Below are positions 1-5,591 of a DNA stretch of 8,419 bases, one piece after another. The position numbers and the translations under genes were made by a program. The notes under the pieces were generated by a model. That model saw only the letters and a program-made list of their open reading frames with translations. It ran no database searches and was not told where the DNA came from. Position 1 is the stretch's first letter. Each line of letters opens with the position of its first letter. The DNA is from Clostridiales bacterium (GTDB lineage Bacteria; Bacillota; Clostridia; Lutisporales; Lutisporaceae): contig JAAYKT010000150.1 of assembly GCA_012522255.1 (NCBI GenBank), forward strand, positions 1-8,419, written 5' to 3'.

Positions 1-27
1 GCCTTACACTGAGGCTAACCTATTTTT
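1..27. terminator. Possible terminator hairpin cut by the left window edge
   Basis: Bases 1-4 (GCCT) and 12-15 (AGGC) can pair around a seven-base loop. On the plus strand the downstream arm continues TAACC and is followed by a short T run (23-27). On the minus strand the A run comes first and the hairpin lies just after the stop of the isomerase-like gene. This is the shape of a bidirectional rho-independent terminator whose outer stem and second T tract lie outside the window. Only four pairs are visible, so the call is tentative. Confidence 0.4.
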
Positions 28-37
28 GTTCTGCTGT

Positions 38-1264
38 TTATATAACCCGCCGACATCCCATTTTGTACATAAAATCGGAAATATAATCTTCATAGTCACC
101 TTTTAATACTATATGATGATTTGCTATAGGATTTTTCAAAAAATAGTCAACGTCCTTTTCCATTTTTACTCTTATTTGTGTTCTACAGCGATTTGCGCTG
201 TCAGGGTTGTCCAGTATTTGACCTTTAGAAACAAAATATTCATTGAGATCAGATCCTCCAACTTTAAATACGGTAATATCTTCATTTTTCATTTTTCCTT
301 GAATGCCAACACTTAAGCGAGATTCAAAATGACTTCTTATAGTGTATTTTTCGACCATAGATGTGGCTATGGTACAATGTGCCAATATTACTTCATTTTT
401 GTCTACATCAATAAGTGAAGGGTTTGTCATAAAAGTGGCTTGTCCGGTTAAAACCTTTAAAAGATACATACTGAATATGGCTTGAATATCACCTTCACAG
501 CCTGCAACCAAACCTTCATCATTTAAAAGCGACAGCGCCAAACATCCCGAAGTTTTTATTCTATCTATCAGGTCAAAACATTTGAGTGTTAAAGCATTTA
601 ATCCGTTGTCCAAAGCCAAGTCTCTAAGGGCCAGATAAACCACTGCAGCCTCCAATATATTCTCATCTGTCGCTTCCTTACATCCGGCCGAGTTATCTAT
701 AAAATCTCTCGCAACGTTTTTTGCTATATCCTGCGACACCTTTTCTATTCTGTTGTAAAAGTCTGTTAATTCAATATTTCGAAAGGTCACTCCCCATTTT
801 TCTTTTGCTTTGATATAATCTACATCACTTGCAATAAGCCATGAGGAAGGAAAACCGATAACACCGATGGATGATTTTTGCAATTTCCTAACAGCTTCTT
901 TAAAACTATGCAGCTTTTCAATTTTTGCTTTGATATAATCTATACTTCCGTGCAAAATTTCTGATTTTTCACCCAATCCTTTTATCCATGTCTGTATTTC
1001 CATTGATGCAGCCAACGAATTGTGCAGTCCATCTGTCAATAGAATTATAGGTTTAGGCAACTCCCTATAAACATTTTGGAACATTTCTTCCGTTCCACCC
1101 GAAGCAATAAATATTAAAGGTATATCAACAAATTCTGCTTCTGAAGGGGTAATAAACCTGACCGTAAAATTCTTCTTCAAATCATTAATCAGCTCATAAT
1201 GCGAGTTTTCAATAGAAGCCAAATCATGCAATGCTGAAACAATAGTAATTAAACCAATAACCAT
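38..1264 (-). CDS. L-fucose/L-arabinose isomerase family protein, substrate unknown
   Basis: A 408-residue protein that resembles the FucI/AraA sugar isomerase superfamily, cytoplasmic metal-dependent enzymes that interconvert aldoses and ketoses. The best match is the C-terminal core: the segment around residues 251-260 contains GCEGD, followed by MYLLKVLTG (266-274), then AHC at 295-297 and an NHH motif at 382-384. By analogy with the family, Glu257, Asp259, His296 and His383/384 are candidate metal or catalytic residues. The N-terminal half is poorly conserved, and the protein is shorter than classical FucI (about 590 residues) or AraA (about 500). The ATG at 1262-1264 has an AAAGGAG ribosome site (1272-1278) seven bases upstream. 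There are no transporter, kinase or aldolase neighbours to suggest a sugar, and the gene has its own promoter. An internal 20-base direct repeat lies in its first half. Family membership is fairly sure; the reaction is not. Confidence 0.75.
   Translation of the reverse strand: MVIGLITIVSALHDLASIENSHYELINDLKKNFTVRFITPSEAEFVDIPLIFIASGGTEEMFQNVYRELPKPIILLTDGLHNSLAASMEIQTWIKGLGEKSEILHGSIDYIKAKIEKLHSFKEAVRKLQKSSIGVIGFPSSWLIASDVDYIKAKEKWGVTFRNIELTDFYNRIEKVSQDIAKNVARDFIDNSAGCKEATDENILEAAVVYLALRDLALDNGLNALTLKCFDLIDRIKTSGCLALSLLNDEGLVAGCEGDIQAIFSMYLLKVLTGQATFMTNPSLIDVDKNEVILAHCTIATSMVEKYTIRSHFESRLSVGIQGKMKNEDITVFKVGGSDLNEYFVSKGQILDNPDSANRCRTQIRVKMEKDVDYFLKNPIANHHIVLKGDYEDYISDFMYKMGCRRVI
803..942. repeat. 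20-base direct repeat inside the isomerase-like gene
   Basis: Positions 803-822 and 923-942 are identical over 20 bases. The copies are 120 bases apart, exactly 40 codons, so both are read in the same frame. Each encodes the hexapeptide DYIKAK, at residues 109-114 and 149-154 of the protein. Flanking bases show only patchy similarity, so this is a short repeat and not a clear domain duplication. Recombination between the copies would remove 40 codons without a frameshift. Confidence 0.85.
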
Positions 1265-1321
1265 ATCTTCACTCCTTTAATCTAATGATTGTAGAAAATC
1301 TTAAATTGCTGTTCACATGTT

Positions 1322-1349
1322 ATTTAACTGTCTTCATACTAAATGTCAA
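1322..1349 (-). promoter_or_regulatory. Sigma-A type promoter for the isomerase-like gene
   Basis: On the minus strand a perfect TTGACA -35 box (1344-1349) is followed after 16 bases by TTAAAT (1322-1327), a 4/6 match to the -10 consensus. Transcription would start near 1315, giving a leader of about 50 bases before the ATG at 1264. The promoter lies in the 202-base gap (1265-1466) after obgE, so the gene can be expressed independently of obgE. No convincing terminator or structured RNA is seen elsewhere in this gap. Confidence 0.6.
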
Positions 1350-1466
1350 TTACGAGGCTTGCCCCAAATACTTAATTACCTGCATCAAAGTGTGCCAAGT
1401 CCATGGGAACAACAACAGTTCCTATACATATAATACGCTTATCCATCAATTTATTTTAGTTGATAT

Positions 1467-2747
1467 TTATTCAAAGAATTCAAATTCATGATCATTCATT
1501 TTGACCGTGTCGCCATTGTTAATTCCCACACTTTTAAGCTCTTCTATTATGCCTTTTTTTCTTATAATCCTTTGAAAATACTTAAGGGACTCATTATCAT
1601 GAATATTGACAGATGCCAGAAGCCTATCAACAAATTCACCTGTCACTTTGTATATATTGTTTTCTATGTTAATGCTGTATCCTTTGACATTATCTTTCTG
1701 ACGGTGCGATACATCGACAACGTATTCAATTTCCTCCTCTTCGTCATCAATATATTCCATCAGTGCGTTATAGGTCATGTTCAACAAATCTTTTATTCCT
1801 GCTTTAGTGGCACCTGATATGGGCATTACCCGATAACCCTCATCTATAAGAACTTTTTTAATTCTTTCAAAGTTTTTATCGGCTCCGGGAATATCCATCT
1901 TATTACATGCAACTATTTGAACTTTTGAAGCCAATTTATCACTGTAATGTTGCAATTCTTCATTTACTTTTCTAAAATCATCCAATGGATCCCTGCCTTC
2001 TACACCCGAAGCATCAATAACATGTATTATTATTTTAGTTCTTTCCACATGACGTAAAAAGTCAAGGCCAAGGCCGGCACCTTCGTGAGCACCTTCTATA
2101 AGGCCGGGTATATCCGCAATGACAAAAGTCCTGTTCCTATCCAAAGCAACTACACCCAGGTTAGGCGATAAAGTTGTGAAATGATAGTCAGCTATTTTGG
2201 GTTTCGCGGCAGTAGCTATAGATAATAATGTTGATTTACCTACGTTGGGAAATCCAACGAGACCTACATCAGCTATAAGTTTTAATTCAAGTATCAGGTT
2301 TCTTTCTACTCCTTTTTCACCGGGTATGGCAAACCTCGGAGTTTGACGAGTCGGGGTTGCAAATTGGGCATTCCCTTTACCGCCTTTGCCGCCGTTTGCG
2401 GCAATGAGCTCCTGTTTGTCTTTTTTGAGATCACCGATTACCATATCCGCATCTGCATCCTTAATAACAGTGCCCGGCGGTACCTTTATATACAAGCTCT
2501 TACCACTTTTGCCAAAACAGTTATTGGCGCCGCCAATTTCTCCATTTTCCGCTACGTGTTTTCTTTTATATCGAAAATCCATTAATGTTCTCATATTAGA
2601 ATCAACGATAAAAATTATGTCCCCGCCTTTACCACCGTCTCCGCCGTCAGGGCCTCCGTTGGGTATATATTTTTCTCTTCTGAAAGATACTTTACCATCA
2701 CCCCCGTCTCCGGATTTGATGATTATTCTTGCTCTGTCCACAAACAA
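1467..2747 (-). CDS. obgE: GTPase Obg (ObgE/CgtA)
   Basis: Obg is an essential GTPase that binds the 50S ribosomal subunit and links its assembly to growth and stress state. The 426-residue product has the full architecture. The glycine-rich Obg fold covers about residues 1-155, with repeated GGxGG segments. The G domain runs from about 157 to 330, with the P-loop GFPNVGKS at 165-172, switch II DIPG at 212-215, NKMD at 282-285 and SGA near 311. A C-terminal OCT domain ends in EFEF. I place the start at the TTG at 2745-2747. It gives the family's usual N-terminus MFVDRA and sits five bases after the Shine-Dalgarno GAGGTGA. The longer frame starting at the GTG at 2754-2756 would begin inside that ribosome site. 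The gene follows the rpmA terminator and so probably has its own promoter in 2748-2880. Nothing looks damaged. Confidence 0.97.
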   Translation of the reverse strand: MFVDRARIIIKSGDGGDGKVSFRREKYIPNGGPDGGDGGKGGDIIFIVDSNMRTLMDFRYKRKHVAENGEIGGANNCFGKSGKSLYIKVPPGTVIKDADADMVIGDLKKDKQELIAANGGKGGKGNAQFATPTRQTPRFAIPGEKGVERNLILELKLIADVGLVGFPNVGKSTLLSIATAAKPKIADYHFTTLSPNLGVVALDRNRTFVIADIPGLIEGAHEGAGLGLDFLRHVERTKIIIHVIDASGVEGRDPLDDFRKVNEELQHYSDKLASKVQIVACNKMDIPGADKNFERIKKVLIDEGYRVMPISGATKAGIKDLLNMTYNALMEYIDDEEEEIEYVVDVSHRQKDNVKGYSINIENNIYKVTGEFVDRLLASVNIHDNESLKYFQRIIRKKGIIEELKSVGINNGDTVKMNDHEFEFFE

Positions 2748-2752
2748 TGGCT

Positions 2753-2759
2753 TCACCTC
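2753..2759 (-). promoter_or_regulatory. Ribosome binding site that fixes the obgE start at TTG
   Basis: The minus strand reads GAGGTGA here, a strong match to the anti-Shine-Dalgarno sequence, five bases before the TTG at 2745-2747. The in-frame GTG at 2754-2756 is part of this site and therefore is unlikely to be the start. Confidence 0.75.
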
Positions 2760-2768
2760 GTATTTAAC

Positions 2769-2808
2769 TATGCTTTTTATAGCATATGATTTTAAGATAA
2801 TTTTATCT
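2769..2808 (-). repeat. Two small inverted repeats in the obgE leader
   Basis: Arms AGATAA and TTATCT (2795-2808) form a 14-base palindrome with a two-base centre. Arms TATGCT and AGCATA (2769-2786) form a six-pair hairpin with a six-base loop, about ten bases before the obgE ribosome site. Neither is followed by a T run, so they are not terminators. In such AT-rich DNA one or both may be chance; an operator or a 5' mRNA structure is possible. Confidence 0.35.
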
Positions 2809-2834
2809 AAAAATTATTATTTATTCTATGCAAA

Positions 2835-2862
2835 ATAATATTACTATAACCTTTAACTGCAA
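2835..2862 (-). promoter_or_regulatory. Weak candidate promoter for obgE
   Basis: TTGCAG (2857-2862, 3/6 match) and TATTAT (2835-2840, 5/6 match) are 16 bases apart on the minus strand, just after the rpmA terminator. A promoter is expected here because the terminator separates obgE from rpmA, but the -35 match is poor and other AT-rich hexamers in 2760-2860 could serve. Confidence 0.3.
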
Positions 2863-2880
2863 TCAAATAAAATTCAGTAC

Positions 2881-2909
2881 AAAAAAAATACAGCACCCTT
2901 GCTGTATTT
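2881..2909 (-). terminator. Rho-independent terminator after rpmA
   Basis: Read on the minus strand, a perfect ten-pair stem (2900-2909 with 2886-2895) closes a four-base AGGG loop and runs into eight T residues (2888 down to 2881), the first three of which also form the base of the stem. It begins 13 bases after the rpmA stop. This ends the rplU-prp-rpmA transcript before obgE. Confidence 0.92.
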
Positions 2910-2922
2910 ATATTTAATATGT

Positions 2923-3204
2923 TTATGCTACAGGGTAAACGCTCACTTGCTTTTTATCCTTGCCTCTTCTTTCGAATTTTACTATTCCTTCTACAACGGC
3001 AAATAGAGTATCGTCCTTACCTCTGCCTACATTGCTTCCAGGATGTATTTTTGTGCCTCTTTGCCTGACTAAAATGCTACCCGCATTAACAATCTGACCA
3101 TCTGATCTTTTTACCCCAAGCCTTTGAGCAGCACTATCCCTTCCGTTCTTTGAACTGCCGACCCCTTTTTTGTGTGCAAATAGTTGTAAATTTATATCAA
3201 ACAT
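2923..3204 (-). CDS. rpmA: 50S ribosomal protein L27 (with cleavable N-terminus)
   Basis: L27 is a large-subunit protein whose N-terminal tail reaches the peptidyl transferase centre. The 93-residue product shows the family core: AHKKGVGSSKNGRDS at 10-24, then the RLGVKR segment and RQRGTKIHPG. As in other Firmicutes it carries an extra N-terminal peptide, here MFDINLQLF, before AHKKG. The family rule predicts that Prp cuts between Phe9 and Ala10 to expose the functional tail. The ATG at 3202-3204 is chosen because AGGAGGTG (3210-3217) lies five bases upstream; the adjacent GTG at 3205-3207 is only two bases from it. The ribosome site overlaps the end of prp, and the two genes are separated by only a few bases, which suggests translational coupling. 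Confidence 0.97.
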   Translation of the reverse strand: MFDINLQLFAHKKGVGSSKNGRDSAAQRLGVKRSDGQIVNAGSILVRQRGTKIHPGSNVGRGKDDTLFAVVEGIVKFERRGKDKKQVSVYPVA

Positions 3205-3206
3205 CA

Positions 3207-3542
3207 CTACACCTCCTCTTTAATATCCATTTGAATGAAAGATGAATAATTCTTTTTAATATTACTCAAACCGAGTACCATTGTGTCTAATATTGCATTT
3301 GCCTTTATCATTTTTTCTTTTTCTTTTACGGACGGCATTTGGCATTTCAGATATCCGTCTTTTATTTCATAGGTCGCATCAATACCGGCAATATCTTGCA
3401 GCCCAATCAGTGCCGTTTGAGTCAAAACCGATACCGCACTGCATACAATATCTTCGCCGTGTATGTTGTAACCTGAATGACCTTCTACCGTAAACTCCGT
3501 GACACGCCCTAAAGAACCTTTGACAATTCTAACCTTAATCAT
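3207..3542 (-). CDS. prp: Ribosomal-processing cysteine protease Prp
   Basis: Prp removes the N-terminal extension of ribosomal protein L27, a required step in Firmicutes that make the long form. The 111-residue product is the usual length. It has the catalytic histidine in GHSGY (His22) and the catalytic cysteine in DIVCSAVS (Cys34), at the same positions as described for the Staphylococcus aureus enzyme. Its substrate is encoded immediately downstream and carries the expected cleavage motif. The ATG at 3540-3542 begins two bases after the rplU stop, and no real Shine-Dalgarno is present, so translation probably depends on ribosomes finishing rplU. That would keep the protease at a lower level than the ribosomal proteins. 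This class was long annotated as YsxB/DUF464. Confidence 0.95.
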   Translation of the reverse strand: MIKVRIVKGSLGRVTEFTVEGHSGYNIHGEDIVCSAVSVLTQTALIGLQDIAGIDATYEIKDGYLKCQMPSVKEKEKMIKANAILDTMVLGLSNIKKNYSSFIQMDIKEEV

Positions 3543-3544
3543 AG

Positions 3545-3856
3545 TTACGCATTAATTTTATCGATCTTTATCTGAGTATAGGGTTGTCTGTGGCCTTGTT
3601 TTTTCCTGTAATTCTTTTTAGATTTGAATTTAAATACTATAATTTTCTTTCCTCTGCCATTTCTTAAAACCGTGCCCTCTACAGAAGCTCCCTCTACGAT
3701 AGGTGTACCGGTCTTGATTTCTCCATTTCCACCAATCATGAGCACCTCATCAAAACACACCTTTTCCTCTTCTTTGGCTGAAAGCTTTTCTACCTTGATA
3801 ATATCGCCTTCACTTACTTTGAATTGCTTTCCGCCTGTTTTTATTATTGCATACAT
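3545..3856 (-). CDS. rplU: 50S ribosomal protein L21
   Basis: L21 binds 23S rRNA and takes part in 50S assembly. The 103-residue product matches the family throughout, from the N-terminal MYAIIKTGGKQF to the signature KKNYRKKQGHRQPYT near the C-terminus. The start is the ATG at 3854-3856, which gives the canonical N-terminus. A longer in-frame reading from the GTG at 3866-3868 would begin inside the ribosome site (3866-3873). The gap between AGGAGG and the ATG is 11 bases, longer than usual, and an out-of-frame ATG (3861-3863) lies nearer to the site. The gene heads the rplU-prp-rpmA unit behind a strong promoter and an L21 leader, so feedback control by L21 through the leader is likely. Confidence 0.97.
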   Translation of the reverse strand: MYAIIKTGGKQFKVSEGDIIKVEKLSAKEEEKVCFDEVLMIGGNGEIKTGTPIVEGASVEGTVLRNGRGKKIIVFKFKSKKNYRKKQGHRQPYTQIKIDKINA

Positions 3857-3865
3857 TAGGCATTG

Positions 3866-3873
3866 CACCTCCT
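3866..3873 (-). promoter_or_regulatory. Ribosome binding site of rplU
   Basis: The minus strand reads AGGAGGTG. Counted from the end of the extended match, the rplU ATG at 3856 is nine bases away. This places the start at 3856, because the in-frame GTG at 3866-3868 forms part of the site itself. Confidence 0.8.
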
Positions 3874-3940
3874 ACTATATAAGTCTCGCCGGATACAAGG
3901 TAATAATTTTAAACCCGTCCCGAGCGGATATGCCTACGAC
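3868..3940 (-). ncRNA. L21 leader RNA (5' UTR regulatory element)
   Basis: Between the promoter and rplU the transcript carries sequence blocks I recognise from the Firmicute L21 leader: GGGACGGGTT at 3912-3921, an A/T-rich linker, CCTTGTA at 3894-3900 and CCGGCGAG at 3885-3892, ending at the AGGAGG ribosome site. CTCG (3921-3924) can pair with CGAG (3885-3888), enclosing the linker. The family is thought to let L21 repress its own operon. The 5' boundary is set from the predicted transcription start, and the full secondary structure was not folded. Confidence 0.75.
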
Positions 3941-3945
3941 ATGTT

Positions 3946-3974
3946 ATTTTACCATAGGCCATGGGCTTTGTCAA
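3946..3974 (-). promoter_or_regulatory. Strong sigma-A promoter of the rplU-prp-rpmA unit
   Basis: On the minus strand a perfect TTGACA (3969-3974) is followed, after exactly 17 bases, by TAAAAT (3946-3951, 5/6 match). Transcription should start near 3940, right at the 5' end of the L21 leader. Its strength fits a ribosomal protein operon. Confidence 0.88.
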
Positions 3975-4030
3975 ACACGAATTTTTCATGCATTTAAACC
4001 TTGGTTGTTGAAGCTTAAATTGTAAGCAGT

Positions 4031-4065
4031 CTATTGGGAGCAAATAAAATGCTTGATAACAATAG
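4031..4065 (-). repeat. Imperfect hairpin after the rng stop codon
   Basis: On the minus strand CTATTG (4060-4065) pairs with CAATAG (4031-4036), with an inner pairing of AGCA (4050-4053) with TGCT (4039-4042). It starts nine bases after the rng stop. There is no T tract, so it is not a standard intrinsic terminator. It may protect the 3' end of the rng message or may be chance. Confidence 0.35.
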
Positions 4066-4073
4066 TCTCGGAT

Positions 4074-5540
4074 TTAATACACTTTTATATTGTATTTATC
4101 CCTATGTAACGACTCATTAAATTCAAAGTTTATTTTAACATTATTATTAAGCTCGAAAGTATTAAAATATTTAGAGTATCCTGATAGTATCCCTTTCATT
4201 TCCGGGTGAATTTCAATTGTAATATCTTTATTGGACTTAACCAAAGGTAATCGTTTGAGGTCTTTTTCCATCATTTTTATCATTATCAAGGGTGATAATA
4301 TTTTTCCGGTACCCAAGCAATAGGGGCAACCTGTAAGCATCATATCTTCTTTGGGCGGAACTGTCTTTTTCCTTGTAAGCTCTAAGAGACCAAGGTGAGT
4401 CATGCCCCAGACACTTGATTTACTGCTATCCTTTTTTAATGCATTTTTAATAACTTCTATAACAATATTCTGTTGGCTTTCATTTTGCATATCAATAAAA
4501 TCAATTATTATAATTCCCCCGATATCCCTAAGTCTGAGTTGTCTTGCAATTTCTTTTGCTGCTTCTATGTTTGTTTTTAATGCTATATCATATAGGTCTT
4601 TTCCGCCTATACATTTACCGGTATTAACATCTATTGCGGTAAGTGCCTCTACTTGCTCTATAATTATATATCCACCTGACTTTAGCCATACCTTTTTATC
4701 TAAAAGGCCTTCTATCTTCTCTTCAATATGAAAATAATTAAAAATATCAAAACATTCACTGTAATATTCAATTCTTTCTTTCAGATTGGGTGCTATTTCA
4801 TCAGTCATTTCAACTGCTTTATTAAAAAGATTTCTATCATTTATAATTAACCTATCTATTTTATGAGTAAATATATCTCTTAAAATTCTGTCAAATAGGT
4901 CCATATCTCTATGTAAAAGATTAGGTGAAGACACTTTGTAATTCTTTTTTAATATATTCCCCCATAGCTTAACCAATAATTCTATATCACTTTTTAATTC
5001 TGCCGCGTCACAATGTTCACCTGCGGTCCTAATTATCAAACCCATATTTTCCGGTTTAACCGTACTTGCTATTTCTTTAAGCCTCTCCCTTTCTTTTTCG
5101 TCTTCTATTTTCCTTGATATACCGATATAATCCACCGTAGGCATCAAAACAACGAACCTTCCGGGAAGAGTTATGTGGGTTGTAATCCGGGCACCTTTGC
5201 TGTCAATCGGATCTTTTATTACTTGCACAAGTATATCTTGGCCTGTTTTGACCAAATCGCATATATTATAAACAATTTTATCCTCTATATCTTCTTCCTC
5301 TTCGCCATGATAATAATCCGGTAAAATATCCTTTATAAATAAAAAAGCATTTTTTTCAGTTCCGATTTCTACAAAAGCAGCTTGCATTCCGGGCAGAACA
5401 TTCTCTACCTTTCCTTTATAAATGTCACCGACAATACTTCTGTTTTCCCGGCCCTCTATATAAATTTCTACAAGTTCTCCATCCTCCAATAAAGCCGTCC
5501 TCACTTGACCAAAACCGGCGTCCACTACAATCTCTTTCAC
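4074..5540 (-). CDS. rng: Ribonuclease G / RNase E family endoribonuclease
   Basis: This family makes single-strand endonucleolytic cuts in mRNA and rRNA precursors, preferring 5'-monophosphate ends. The 488-residue product has an S1 RNA-binding domain at about residues 35-120 (starting GDIYKGKVENVLPG), then the RNase H-like and catalytic regions. The two magnesium-binding aspartates are visible: Asp304 in AIDVNTG and Asp347 in IIIDFIDM. The zinc-link cysteines are Cys405 and Cys408 in CPYC. Spacings between these residues equal those in E. coli RNase E. There is no long C-terminal degradosome scaffold, hence RNase G type. I place the start at the GTG at 5538-5540, giving MKEIVVD, because AAGGCGGTGA (5546-5555) lies five bases upstream; the GTG at 5547-5549 lies within that site. 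The gene follows the DUF2344 gene by about 50 bases and probably shares its transcript. Confidence 0.95.
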   Translation of the reverse strand: MKEIVVDAGFGQVRTALLEDGELVEIYIEGRENRSIVGDIYKGKVENVLPGMQAAFVEIGTEKNAFLFIKDILPDYYHGEEEEDIEDKIVYNICDLVKTGQDILVQVIKDPIDSKGARITTHITLPGRFVVLMPTVDYIGISRKIEDEKERERLKEIASTVKPENMGLIIRTAGEHCDAAELKSDIELLVKLWGNILKKNYKVSSPNLLHRDMDLFDRILRDIFTHKIDRLIINDRNLFNKAVEMTDEIAPNLKERIEYYSECFDIFNYFHIEEKIEGLLDKKVWLKSGGYIIIEQVEALTAIDVNTGKCIGGKDLYDIALKTNIEAAKEIARQLRLRDIGGIIIIDFIDMQNESQQNIVIEVIKNALKKDSSKSSVWGMTHLGLLELTRKKTVPPKEDMMLTGCPYCLGTGKILSPLIMIKMMEKDLKRLPLVKSNKDITIEIHPEMKGILSGYSKYFNTFELNNNVKINFEFNESLHRDKYNIKVY

Positions 5541-5545
5541 TTTCT

Positions 5546-5555
5546 TCACCGCCTT
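5546..5555 (-). promoter_or_regulatory. Ribosome binding site that decides the rng start
   Basis: The minus strand reads AAGGCGGTGA, one mismatch from an extended Shine-Dalgarno, five bases before the GTG at 5538-5540. A second in-frame GTG (5547-5549) lies within it and would have only AAAGG two bases upstream, so it is less likely to be used. Confidence 0.55.
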
Positions 5556-5591
5556 TCATTTATGTATATACACTTCCTTGACATTACCTTT

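Noticed and set aside
1403..1421. GGAAC/GTTCC inverted repeat as a possible obgE terminator
   Set aside because: The stem is only five pairs and no T run follows on the minus strand, so it does not qualify as an intrinsic terminator.
1372..1446. A 24-codon minus-strand open frame (beginning MDKRIICIG) in the gap between obgE and the isomerase-like gene
   Set aside because: It has no ribosome binding site, is very short, overlaps no recognisable domain and ends well before the promoter of the next gene. It could be a chance frame or an old remnant, but nothing supports expression.
1285..1491. A 68-codon plus-strand open frame across the obgE-isomerase gap
   Set aside because: It runs against the direction of every real gene here, overlaps the obgE 3' end and the minus-strand promoter, and has no ribosome site or recognisable domain.
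2386..2838. A 150-codon plus-strand open frame opposite obgE
   Set aside because: It is antisense to the glycine-rich start of obgE, whose codon pattern leaves the opposite strand open with proline-rich translation. It has no ribosome site or family resemblance.
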